64,000 nt of DNA from UBA1351 sp963677625 (GTDB lineage Bacteria; Bacillota; Clostridia; Lachnospirales; Vallitaleaceae), in assembly GCA_963677625.2 (NCBI GenBank), contig CAXXSW010000001.1:73877-137876 (forward strand), written 5' to 3'. This document shows, one piece after another, positions 17,366 to 25,267 of the stretch (positions are counted from its first letter, which is position 1; the number at the start of each line of letters is the position of its first letter). The position numbers and the translations under genes were made by a program. The notes below the pieces were generated by a model. The model did not search any database. It saw nothing but the letters and a program-made list of their open reading frames with translations, and had not been told where the DNA came from.

Positions 17366-18244
17366 TTATTCAATGTTCTGAATTTGTTCCCTTACTTTTT
17401 CTATAAGAGTCTTTAATTCAATCCCTTGATTACTAACATCTAAATTATTAGCTTTACTGAGAATAGTATTTGCTTCACGGTTCATTTCCTGTGCAATAAA
17501 GTCAAGTTTACGTCCAACCGCTTCTTTTTCATCTAAAGCTTCTTTCATTTGGATAATATGACTTTCTAAACGTACTATTTCTTCATCAACACATGACTTG
17601 TCTGCAAAAACGGCAACTTCTTGAGCCAAACGATCCTTATCAATTAAGGTCTTATCCATGAGTTCACCAATTCTTTGGTCTAGTTTAAGACGATAGTCTT
17701 CAATAACTTCTGGTGCTATTTCTTTAAGAACTTGAACAAATCCTAGCATTTCATCAAGCTTTGACTTCAAATCCTTTACTAGAGCTTGTCCCTCTTTAAG
17801 TCGTGTATGAGAAATCTTACTGATAGCCTCTTTTAATGCATCTATAACAAGAGCTTTTAAAGCCTCTTCATCATCGTCCTGTTCTTCTAACTTTAAAACT
17901 TCAGGGTATCTGGATAAGGAGGAAACATCTACATCATTATTAATATTAAAGTTTTCTGCCATGGATTTAAAAACTTCCATATACTGAGCAGCAAGATTTT
18001 CATTGTATAGAATACTGTTAGCCTTGTCAGAGTGGTCTTCATAATTAATAAATACATCAATCTTTCCTCTGACTAATTCCTTTTTAATCATGTTCTTTAA
18101 TTGATTTTCAAGAAAAATAAGTTTACGTGGCATACGAATATTGATATCACAGTACCTGTGATTCACGGATTTCATTTCTATAGTCATGGAACGGTCTTCT
18201 CTTACGCATTCACCACGTCCAAATCCGGTCATACTTTTAATCAT
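17366..18244 (-). CDS. yicC: YicC-family endoribonuclease
   Basis: 292 residues starting MIKSMTGFGRGE, the family's diagnostic N-terminus. YicC/YloC proteins are ribonucleases acting on RNA decay. The C-terminal DUF1732 region carries the conserved EQDDDEEAL-like linker, EIVRLESHI, GRKLDFIAQEMNREANTILSKAN and ELKTLIEKVREQIQNIE. The frame is open back to 18298, but the promoter lies at 18275-18303 and GAGGG precedes the ATG at 18244, which fixes the start. First gene of yicC-gmk-rpoZ. Confidence 0.94.
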   Translation of the reverse strand: MIKSMTGFGRGECVREDRSMTIEMKSVNHRYCDINIRMPRKLIFLENQLKNMIKKELVRGKIDVFINYEDHSDKANSILYNENLAAQYMEVFKSMAENFNINNDVDVSSLSRYPEVLKLEEQDDDEEALKALVIDALKEAISKISHTRLKEGQALVKDLKSKLDEMLGFVQVLKEIAPEVIEDYRLKLDQRIGELMDKTLIDKDRLAQEVAVFADKSCVDEEIVRLESHIIQMKEALDEKEAVGRKLDFIAQEMNREANTILSKANNLDVSNQGIELKTLIEKVREQIQNIE

Positions 18245-18274
18245 ATTTTCCCTCTTTTCTTTGGTTCTTAGTGT

Positions 18275-18303
18275 ATTATACATGAGCGGCAGTCTCACGT
18301 CAA
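18275..18303 (-). promoter_or_regulatory. Promoter of yicC-gmk-rpoZ
   Basis: Minus strand: -35 TTGACG (complement of 18298-18303), 17-nt spacer, -10 TATAAT (complement of 18275-18280), about 30 nt upstream of the yicC ATG. Confidence 0.75.
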
Positions 18304-18341
18304 TATTATCACCACCACATCAGCTGATTGCAAATTTCATC

Positions 18342-20291
18342 TTATTTCTTCTTCTTTTGAGTATTGCGGATTGTTTTCTTTTTCTTTTTAGGAGGACCTT
18401 GTTTTTTCCCTCCAGTATATCTGGAATGTTCTGAATAAGATGACTTTCCACTCCTTTCAGAACCAGTACCTTTAACAGACCTTCCTTGGTTTCCATATCT
18501 GCCACTTCCATTTGGTCTGATTAAACAAGATTTATCAAAACCAATCAAATCTTCTCGACCTGCCAATATAAGTGCTTCCCTAACTAAGCGGTAGTTCTTA
18601 GGATTTTTATACTGTATAAGCGCTCTTTGCATAGACTTTTCATGAGGGTTCTTGGCTACATAAACCGGTTTCATCGTCCGAGGATCAAGCTCGGTATAAT
18701 ACATCACCGTTGAAATAGTCGAAGGTGTGGGATAGAAATCTTGGACCTGCTGAGGTGTTATCTTTTCATCACGCAAAAACTCTGCTAATTCAACAGCATC
18801 ATCTAGATTAGAGCCTGGATGTGATGACATCAAATATGGAACAATAAACTGTTTAAGCTTATACTTATGATTCAGCTGTTTATATTTGGCTACAAATCCG
18901 GTATAGACCTGATGATATGGTTTTCCCATATATTCAAGTACCCTCCGGCTTACATGCTCAGGAGCAACCTTTAGTTGTCCACTGATATGGTCCTTAACTA
19001 ATTCCTTAAAAAAAGAATCATCTTCGTCATACATTAAATAATCAAATCGAATGCCTGATCTGACAAAGACCTTCTTGATTTTAGGCAAATCTTTCATTCT
19101 CCTTAATAGCTTCATATAATCCTTGTGATCAACTTCCAAACGTTCACATGGACTAACACCTAGACAGTCTTTGTCCTTACAAACACCGTGTTCCATTTGT
19201 TTAGAACAAGAAGGTGCTCTAAAATTTGCTGTCGGACCACCAACATCATGAATATAACCCTTGAAATTCTCATCACTCGTTATCGTTCTTGCTTCGTCAA
19301 GAATGGATTCATGACTTCTAGATTGTACAATTCTACCTTGATGAAAAGTCAATGCACAAAAATTACAATTTCCAAAACATCCTCTATTACTAATGATTGA
19401 AAACTTAACTTCCTCAATTGCAGGTACTGGTTCTTTGTACATAGGATGGACCTGACGAGTATAAGGAAGCCCGTAGACATCATCAAATTCCAATTGAAGT
19501 AAGGGTTTAGCTGGAAGATTCTGAATAACAAAGAGATTCTCATCATATGCTTCCACGAGAACTTTTCCATGAGCAAAATGGGTTTCCCTTGTTTGTGTCA
19601 TGAAACTCTGTGCATATGCCTTTTTGTTCTTTTTCACTTCATGAAATCCCGGAAGAAGAAGTGCATTCTCAAACTCACAAGTCTTTGATTTAAAAACAGT
19701 CCCTCTAATATAGGTTAGCTCGCTTACAGGTATACCCGCATTTAAGGAATCCGCTACTTCAACAATAGTCTTTTCTCCCATCCCATAGACTAAGAGATCT
19801 GCTGATGCATCAAGTAAGATGGATCTTTTTATTTTATTATCCCAATAGTCATAGTGACCCAGTCTTCTTAAGGAAGCTTCTATTCCCCCAAGAATAATCG
19901 TGGCATCTTTATATTTCTGTCGTATAAGATTACCATAGACGCTAGTTGCTCTATCCGGTCTTGCACCAATTCGTCCCCCTGGTGTATAAGCATCCTTGTC
20001 TCTTCTTTTTTTAGCAACTGAATAATGGTTAACCATGGAGTCAATATTGCCTCCCGAAACCAAAAAACCCAATTTTGGTTTTCCCAAAATAGCTATAGAT
20101 TCTTTATTCCTCCAGTCTGGTTGGGCAATAACCCCTACCTTATAACCGGCATTCTCCAAAACTCTTGCTATTATAGCAAGACCAAAAGAAGGATGGTCAA
20201 TATAAGCATCACCAGAAACTAAAACAAAATCTAATTCCTGCCAGCCCCTGTCTGTCATATCCTGTCTATTGACAGGTAAAAATTTATTCAT
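18342..20291 (-). CDS. YgiQ-family (UPF0313) radical SAM protein
   Basis: 649 residues. N-terminal B12-binding-like segment (DAYIDHPSFGLAIIARVLENAGYKV), then a radical-SAM core with the Cys-x3-Cys-x2-Cys motif in GCFGNCNFCALTFHQGR, and family segments GRIGARPDRATSVYGNLIRQ, GGIEASLRRLGHYDYWD and KVAPEHVS. The C-terminal 50 residues are a Lys/Arg/Gly/Ser-rich tail (GPPKKKKKTIRN) that could bind nucleic acid. The reaction is unknown. ATG start. Own transcription unit or read through from the HAD gene upstream. Confidence 0.92.
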   Translation of the reverse strand: MNKFLPVNRQDMTDRGWQELDFVLVSGDAYIDHPSFGLAIIARVLENAGYKVGVIAQPDWRNKESIAILGKPKLGFLVSGGNIDSMVNHYSVAKKRRDKDAYTPGGRIGARPDRATSVYGNLIRQKYKDATIILGGIEASLRRLGHYDYWDNKIKRSILLDASADLLVYGMGEKTIVEVADSLNAGIPVSELTYIRGTVFKSKTCEFENALLLPGFHEVKKNKKAYAQSFMTQTRETHFAHGKVLVEAYDENLFVIQNLPAKPLLQLEFDDVYGLPYTRQVHPMYKEPVPAIEEVKFSIISNRGCFGNCNFCALTFHQGRIVQSRSHESILDEARTITSDENFKGYIHDVGGPTANFRAPSCSKQMEHGVCKDKDCLGVSPCERLEVDHKDYMKLLRRMKDLPKIKKVFVRSGIRFDYLMYDEDDSFFKELVKDHISGQLKVAPEHVSRRVLEYMGKPYHQVYTGFVAKYKQLNHKYKLKQFIVPYLMSSHPGSNLDDAVELAEFLRDEKITPQQVQDFYPTPSTISTVMYYTELDPRTMKPVYVAKNPHEKSMQRALIQYKNPKNYRLVREALILAGREDLIGFDKSCLIRPNGSGRYGNQGRSVKGTGSERSGKSSYSEHSRYTGGKKQGPPKKKKKTIRNTQKKKK

Positions 20292-20364
20292 ATATATGTC
20301 CTTATCTAAATCTTTATCTATAGGTTAAGATACATTACTTTTTTGTAATTCAATTTTCTTACAT

Positions 20365-20390
20365 ATAAAAACCAGTCATTAATGGTTGTA
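20365..20390 (-). terminator. Weak hairpin after the HAD gene
   Basis: Stem AACCA (20370-20374) / TGGTT (20383-20387), read on the minus strand about 20 nt after the HAD-phosphatase stop and followed by TTTAT. It is short, so it is a possible rather than certain terminator. The rest of the 114-nt gap before ygiQ shows no clear promoter. Confidence 0.35.
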
Positions 20391-20405
20391 AAAGTAAAAA
20401 TAACA

Positions 20406-21071
20406 TTAACTGTTTTCCAAAAGTAAGGACAGAACCTGCCCATAAGATTCTACATAATAATTGGATAAAGCTTTCTTTTCATGATCCATATCTTTTGAGA
20501 AATCATCAAAAATAGCAACAGATTGCATGCCAGCTCTATTAGCTGCTGTAAGACCATTTGGGACATCTTCAAAAACCATACAAGCTCTTGGGTCAACTTT
20601 TAGATCATCTGCAACTTTAAGATATATATCCGGGTCTGGTTTGCCTTTATCAACTTCACAAGAGGTTCTTATGGAGTCAAATAAATCTTCAATTTCGTAC
20701 CTGTCCATAATAACTTTCACAAGTTCTTTAGAATTGCTCGTCCCTATACCTAATTTAATCCCTTTTTCCTTAAGAGCGATTAGGAATTCATGAGCCTTTT
20801 CTTTCATAGGTACACGGTATCGATAATAATCATAGGCCATATTATTCCACTCTGCTTTTATTGTCTCAACATCATCAGCTATTTGAAATCTTTCCTTAAA
20901 ATAATTGGCTGTCTCAGAGAAGCTCATACCTTCAATAGATTTTTGAAGATTATCTGGTAATTCAATACCATGTCTACCTAAATAATCTATGTCAATGACT
21001 TTCCATATCCACATAGAATCGATCAAGGTTCCATCCATATCAAAAATTACTGCTTTAATTTGATCAAACAT
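20406..21071 (-). CDS. HAD-superfamily phosphatase, beta-phosphoglucomutase-like
   Basis: 221 residues. All HAD motifs are present: I DMDGTLIDS, II GTSNSKE (Thr/Ser), III Lys in KGKPDPDIY, and IV MVFEDVPNGLTAA. The cap between motifs I and II is helical (subfamily IA), like beta-phosphoglucomutase and riboflavin-pathway sugar phosphatases. The substrate cannot be told from sequence. It overlaps the pseudouridine synthase gene by 8 nt, so the two are co-translated. Confidence 0.88.
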   Translation of the reverse strand: MFDQIKAVIFDMDGTLIDSMWIWKVIDIDYLGRHGIELPDNLQKSIEGMSFSETANYFKERFQIADDVETIKAEWNNMAYDYYRYRVPMKEKAHEFLIALKEKGIKLGIGTSNSKELVKVIMDRYEIEDLFDSIRTSCEVDKGKPDPDIYLKVADDLKVDPRACMVFEDVPNGLTAANRAGMQSVAIFDDFSKDMDHEKKALSNYYVESYGQVLSLLLENS

Positions 21072-21831
21072 TTTCCATATCTCCTGTCTTCAATTCTTCC
21101 AATTCTATTTGACTAAGTTCCCTACTCTGCCCTTGCACCAGGGATTGGTCTAAGATCAAGCTTCCCATCTGATGCCTATATAATTCCATAACCTTCATAT
21201 CAACAGCTTCAAACATCCTTTTAATTTGATGAAATTTACCTTCTCTAATAGTAATTGAGACTATTTCCAAATGCTTATCCCACTCTTTAAAAATCTTTAA
21301 TTCTTTTCTTCCTTCACTACACAACTTCAAGACGGCAGGCATACAAGCATAGCCATCATCCAAAACAATACCTGATCTAAATTTGTTAAGAATCTCTTCT
21401 GTAATATGTCCATCAATTAGAGCATAGTAAGTTTTCGCAACATGCTTTTTAGGCGAAAGCAATTGATGTGATAAATGTCCATCATTAGTAAGAAGTAATA
21501 ATCCAGTCGTATCCTTATCCAATCTTCCTACTGGAAATAATTTAGACTTCATAGGATGATTAATAAGGTCTATCACTGTCCTCTCTTTTTTGTCTTCAGT
21601 CGCACTAATGACACCTTTTGGTTTGTGAAGCATTATATATATATATTCCTGATATCTTATAATGTCTCCATTAACCGAAACCTGATCCTTATCATCATCG
21701 ACCTTTAAACCAGGATCGATAACGATGCGTCCATTTACCTTGATTTTTTTTTGCTTAATAAGCTTCTTTACTTCTGTTCTTGTTCCAATGCCAACATGAC
21801 TTAAGAACTTATCTACTCGAATGCTTGTCAT
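21064..21831 (-). CDS. RsuA/RluB-family rRNA pseudouridine synthase
   Basis: 255 residues from the ATG at 21831 (a GTG two codons earlier is also open, but its codon overlaps the likely AGG ribosome site). An N-terminal S4 RNA-binding domain (RVDKFLSHVGIGTRTEVKKLIKQKKIKVNG) is followed by the catalytic domain with GRLDKDTTGLLLLTNDG, the catalytic Asp being in RLDKDT. It isomerises a uridine in rRNA; whether it is the 16S (RsuA) or 23S (RluB) type is not decided by sequence here. Confidence 0.92.
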   Translation of the reverse strand: MTSIRVDKFLSHVGIGTRTEVKKLIKQKKIKVNGRIVIDPGLKVDDDKDQVSVNGDIIRYQEYIYIMLHKPKGVISATEDKKERTVIDLINHPMKSKLFPVGRLDKDTTGLLLLTNDGHLSHQLLSPKKHVAKTYYALIDGHITEEILNKFRSGIVLDDGYACMPAVLKLCSEGRKELKIFKEWDKHLEIVSITIREGKFHQIKRMFEAVDMKVMELYRHQMGSLILDQSLVQGQSRELSQIELEELKTGDMENV

Positions 21832-21856
21832 AGTCACCTGTTTTCTAACTAAAGTG

Positions 21857-21889
21857 ATGAAAAGACCATTAGCTATGCTAGTGGTCTTT
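21857..21889 (-). terminator. Terminator after the alarmone synthetase gene
   Basis: Minus strand: AAAGACCA-CTAGC paired with GCTAA-TGGTCTTT (plus 21861-21874 and 21877-21889, one mismatch), followed by TTTTCATCACTTT. It starts 4 nt after the stop at 21893. Confidence 0.65.
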
Positions 21890-21892
21890 CAC

Positions 21893-22699
21893 TTATTGAA
21901 GGCTCTGAGCCTTGTGATTTTCTGCAATAATGTCTAAGCGTTTATTAAAAGAAACCAATTTTTCAATATTCCCTTCTTCCCATAAACGATAGAACTCCTC
22001 CTGAATCTGTTCAGCCTCAAGACTGTGATCTGATGCCTTTTTAACATTCTGAATATTATTTAATATATCGGCTATAATATTGGATTTATATTGAAAACTA
22101 TCCTGAGCGTCCATAATCTCATCTCTAATCTTACTCATTTCTTGGTCCAACATATGGGCAGCCTCTGCTGCACGAATTAGGCGCTTTCTAATTGAGGTTG
22201 GAATATTATGTCCGTATTTATATAAGAGAGAATGTTCAATTGTTGCCCAAAAATTCATAGCCAAGGTTCTAATCTGTATCTCTGCTTGTAAACGTTTTTC
22301 ACCAAGAGCAGTATGCACATAATAATGTACGATAACATGATAACTTCTATAACCAGATTGCTTGGTATTCTGAATATAATCCTTCTCATATTTAATTCGC
22401 ATGTCACCTCTGGCTCTAATTAATTCTACAACCCTGTCAATATCTTCAACAAACTGACAGATAATACGAATACCTGCAATATCTTCTATCTCTTCTTCTA
22501 TCTTGCTGAGAACGATTTCTTTCTTCTTAGCTTTTTCCAGTATACTGGATATCTTTTTTACCCTTCCCGTCACATATTCAATCGGCGAATATTTTCCCAG
22601 TCTTCGGTTTTCATTAGCTATACTTTCAAATTTAATAACCAATTCCTTAACTGCTTGTTCATATGGAATGAGTGTTTCTCTCCACATCTGTGTTTGCAT
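21893..22699 (-). CDS. Small alarmone (ppGpp) synthetase, RelQ/YjbM-like
   Basis: 268 residues, one RelA/SpoT synthetase domain and no HD hydrolase, TGS or ACT domain. Conserved segments: YSPIEYVTGRVKKISSILEK, DIAGIRIICQFVEDIDRVV, GYRSYHVIVHY and the acceptor-site EIQIRTLAMNFWATIEHSL. It transfers pyrophosphate from ATP to GDP/GTP in stress. It is longer than Bacillus RelQ (211) through a helical C-terminal extension. Own promoter at 22768-22796; ATG with AAGGAG upstream. Diverges from rpsT. Confidence 0.93.
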   Translation of the reverse strand: MQTQMWRETLIPYEQAVKELVIKFESIANENRRLGKYSPIEYVTGRVKKISSILEKAKKKEIVLSKIEEEIEDIAGIRIICQFVEDIDRVVELIRARGDMRIKYEKDYIQNTKQSGYRSYHVIVHYYVHTALGEKRLQAEIQIRTLAMNFWATIEHSLLYKYGHNIPTSIRKRLIRAAEAAHMLDQEMSKIRDEIMDAQDSFQYKSNIIADILNNIQNVKKASDHSLEAEQIQEEFYRLWEEGNIEKLVSFNKRLDIIAENHKAQSLQ

Positions 22700-22767
22700 T
22701 ATCTATCTCCTTGCAGGGGAATAGTATCGAGTACAGTCCCCAGTTTATGTTACCCATAAGTAAATAC

Positions 22768-22796
22768 ATTCTAACATATTGACTTTTGTATATCAA
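22768..22796 (-). promoter_or_regulatory. Promoter of the alarmone synthetase gene
   Basis: Minus strand: -35 TTGATA (complement of 22791-22796), 17-nt spacer, -10 TAGAAT (complement of 22768-22773). It leaves a leader of about 60 nt. Confidence 0.65.
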
Positions 22797-22837
22797 TAAA
22801 ACTAATGAATAATTCATACTTTTTTCAAAAATGCCTA

Positions 22838-22866
22838 TTGACATCTGTATAAGTGTCTCTTATAAT
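22838..22866 (+). promoter_or_regulatory. Consensus promoter of rpsT
   Basis: Perfect sigma-A promoter: TTGACA (22838-22843), 17-nt spacer, TATAAT (22861-22866). The start near 22873 gives a leader of about 115 nt. Confidence 0.88.
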
Positions 22867-22869
22867 GGT

Positions 22870-22954
22870 TAAGTATGTAAAAATGATTTTGACGTAAATC
22901 TACCCCACAAGATTTATGTTTATACTTACTGTACTCACCCTCTATTTGTACGGT
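22870..22954 (+). promoter_or_regulatory. Structured 5' leader of rpsT
   Basis: Two nested stems, TAAGTAT (22870-22876) / ATACTTA (22922-22928) and TAAATCT (22895-22901) / AGATTTA (22910-22916), are followed by a second hairpin ACTGTAC (22928-22934) / GTACGGT (22948-22954, one G-U pair). The ribosome site GGAGGTG lies about 25 nt further on. Autoregulation by S20 is known in other bacteria; that this leader does it is my inference. Confidence 0.4.
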
Positions 22955-22988
22955 AATATAAAAAAATTCGTGTATGGAGGTGAAATCA

Positions 22989-23249
22989 ATGGCAAACATT
23001 AAATCAGCTAAGAAAAGAATCAAGGTTAATGCAACAAAAGCTGCTAGAAACAAAAGTATTAAAACTTCTGTTAAAACTGCAGTTAAGAAAGTTGTAGTAG
23101 CTATCGAAGCAAATGATAAAGAAACTGCTACTACTGCATTAGTTACAGCTACTAGCGCTATTTCAGCAGCTCAATCAAAAGGTATTTTCCACAAGAATAC
23201 TGCTTCAAGAAAGATTTCAAGATTAACTAAAGCAGTTAACAGTCTTTAA
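22989..23249 (+). CDS. rpsT: 30S ribosomal protein S20
   Basis: 86 residues starting MANIKSAKKRIKVN, lysine/alanine-rich and helical, binding 16S rRNA. The frame opens at an upstream ATG (22974), but that ATG is part of the ATGGAGGTG ribosome site; the ATG at 22989 is the true start. Strong promoter and terminator make it monocistronic. It lies opposite holA, as in most Firmicutes. Confidence 0.97.
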   Translation: MANIKSAKKRIKVNATKAARNKSIKTSVKTAVKKVVVAIEANDKETATTALVTATSAISAAQSKGIFHKNTASRKISRLTKAVNSL

Positions 23250-23268
23250 TGACTAATACGTAATAGCA

Positions 23269-23314
23269 TGGGCTTACCTTTCAACAATAATTTGTTGTAG
23301 GATAGCCCTTTTTT
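23269..23314 (+). terminator. rpsT terminator
   Basis: Long imperfect hairpin: GGGCT (23270-23274) / AGCCC (23304-23308), with the inner CAACAA/TTGTTG stem, followed by T6. It lies 20 nt after the rpsT stop. Confidence 0.85.
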
Positions 23315-23346
23315 CATGCACTAATATACTTTAATTCATCATCTTT

Positions 23347-24339
23347 CTATTTAGTAGATTTAAGAATAAACAACTCAAGTCCAGTTTCAAGATTAATCTT
23401 CCCTGTCCTTGATTCATACTCCAATTCAACAAGTTCCTTAATCGTTGATTTAATCCTTTCATGACTAAACCTATTCCCTTGATTAATAAGTTTTCTGACA
23501 ACAAAATCAGGTACCTTAAGTTCTTTGGCAATGTGACTATTTGTTTGTCTTTTTTCATTAAGTAACTTTGATTGATAAATAAGTGTATATTGTCTAGATA
23601 TCATAAAGAGAACCCTTTGAATCGGTTCTTTAATCGTTACCATATCCTGATATAACTTCAGACCCTTCTCTCTATTTCTCATACCGAGAGCATCAACCAA
23701 ATCAAAGATCTTACCCTCTAAATGCTTACTACAAACATCGTCAATAGCCTCACGGGTAACAATTTGGTCATGCCCCATATAATCAATTAATTTAGACACC
23801 TCCTTAGCTACACTCCGAAGTTCATAGCCAACAGTATCAATCAGATATCTAGCATCATAACTGGAAATGTTCATTTCAGCTTTTTTGAGCTCTCTTGCAA
23901 TATACTGAATCAATTCCTTCTCACTTAAGAAGTTAAATTCAACAATGGTTCCCTTTTCTTTAACCAGCTTATACAATTTACTTCGTTTATCAACTTTCTC
24001 TTCTACGATCAAACACATAGTTGATTCGGAAAGCTTCTTAAGGCCATCATGGACTCTTTCGTTCTTACTTTTGTTTTTGCTGTTAAAAAGGTCCAAATAA
24101 TCAAGTAAGACTACACGTTTGTCTGCAAAAAATGGTAATGTTTCTAAACTGGATTCGATTTTATCAATATCCTTATTATCCTGGTTGAACTGGTCAAAAT
24201 TCATCATTTTGTCCTGTCCATCAAAGACATTATCAACAATTCTCTCTTTATATACATCAATTAAAAATTTCTCTTCTCCTACGAATAAATATATAGGAGA
24301 AAAAGTTTTATTTTTAATCTGTTCTCTTAGTTGTTTCAT
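23347..24339 (-). CDS. holA: DNA polymerase III delta subunit
   Basis: 330 residues. Clamp-loader delta subunit that opens the sliding clamp. N-terminal segment FSPIYLFVGEEKFLIDVYKERIVD and the central DIDKIESSLETLPFFADKRVVLLDYL are typical; AAA+-like fold without a functional P-loop, as expected for delta. C-terminal helical collar. It overlaps the ComEC-type hydrolase gene by 26 nt; GAGGAG lies 9 nt before the ATG. The comEC-holA / rpsT neighbourhood is standard in Firmicutes. Confidence 0.92.
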   Translation of the reverse strand: MKQLREQIKNKTFSPIYLFVGEEKFLIDVYKERIVDNVFDGQDKMMNFDQFNQDNKDIDKIESSLETLPFFADKRVVLLDYLDLFNSKNKSKNERVHDGLKKLSESTMCLIVEEKVDKRSKLYKLVKEKGTIVEFNFLSEKELIQYIARELKKAEMNISSYDARYLIDTVGYELRSVAKEVSKLIDYMGHDQIVTREAIDDVCSKHLEGKIFDLVDALGMRNREKGLKLYQDMVTIKEPIQRVLFMISRQYTLIYQSKLLNEKRQTNSHIAKELKVPDFVVRKLINQGNRFSHERIKSTIKELVELEYESRTGKINLETGLELFILKSTK

Positions 24340-25267
24340 CGGTCAATGCTCCTCTATATGGTTTCACTTCATAATGGTCGTCAAAAACGACCACTTCTAT
24401 CATACCACAATTCTTTGTAGAATAAAGAGGGATTTCATGGTTTTTATACCTAAGTTTAACCATATCACCTGGATGACCAAAAGTATTCTTTCCATAGGAA
24501 ATTAGACCCGTTCTAGGATTGACGCTTTCGAGAAAACTATCAGTTGATGATGAGTTAGAACCATGATGTGGCACTTTTATTATGTCTGACCTAAGGTTAA
24601 CTCCGCTCCCTGTCAAGATTCTTTCATCCTCTTCTTCAATATCTCCAGTAAAGAGCATCGAAAATTCACCATATATTAGTTTCATAACCAATGAATTATG
24701 ATTCTCATTTTCTTGGTAATCCTGTTCTTTATATGGATATAGAATCTGAAATGAAAGCCTGTCTTTTGTCATCATCTGGCCCTTGCTTACATAAATAATC
24801 TCAATGTCTTCCCTCTCTGCCTCTTTAAGTAATTGACCATATAACTCATTAGCCTCCTTTTCTATATCAAGGTATACACTTGGAAGAATAATTCTATCTA
24901 TATCTACATAATTCATTATTTCCAAAATACCTTTAACATGATCAAAATGTAAATGCGTTACAAAAACAGTATCAATATGCATTATTCCCATGTCCATAAG
25001 CAAAGGTAAAACAACCTTTATACCGACATTTTCACCTTTTATGTCCATGTCACCTCCACCATCAATCAGAATTACCGAATCTTCATATTTAACAAGGATA
25101 CAATCCCCCTGACCGACATCAAGCATATATATACTCAAAGGATCATCAATTATACTATTCCATAATCTTCCCAAAAAGAGAACCACAATCATAGGCAATA
25201 ATAATGACAAGGCAAAGCGATGCATTTTCTTCTTTAGTTTTCCTCTTTTAACTTTAGCCACAATCAT
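24314..25267 (-). CDS. ComEC C-terminal part: membrane-anchored metallo-beta-lactamase-fold hydrolase
   Basis: 317 residues. One TM helix near residues 17-35 (ALSLLLPMIVVLFLG), then a metallo-hydrolase domain with MLDVGQGDCILVKYEDSVILIDGG, the zinc motif THLHFDHVKG (HxHxDH), FTGDIEEED and VPHHGSNSSS. This is exactly the C-terminal domain normally fused to ComEC, thought to degrade the non-transforming DNA strand. It overlaps the transporter-domain gene by 14 nt in a different frame. Its own ATG has AAGGAG 11 nt upstream, so separate, coupled translation is possible. Confidence 0.88.
   Translation of the reverse strand: MIVAKVKRGKLKKKMHRFALSLLLPMIVVLFLGRLWNSIIDDPLSIYMLDVGQGDCILVKYEDSVILIDGGGDMDIKGENVGIKVVLPLLMDMGIMHIDTVFVTHLHFDHVKGILEIMNYVDIDRIILPSVYLDIEKEANELYGQLLKEAEREDIEIIYVSKGQMMTKDRLSFQILYPYKEQDYQENENHNSLVMKLIYGEFSMLFTGDIEEEDERILTGSGVNLRSDIIKVPHHGSNSSSTDSFLESVNPRTGLISYGKNTFGHPGDMVKLRYKNHEIPLYSTKNCGMIEVVVFDDHYEVKPYRGALTDETTKRTD

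Noticed and set aside
18245..18298. N-terminal extension of yicC
   Set aside because: The region holds the -35/-10 promoter, and the canonical MIKSMTGFGRGE start lies at 18244 with GAGGG upstream.
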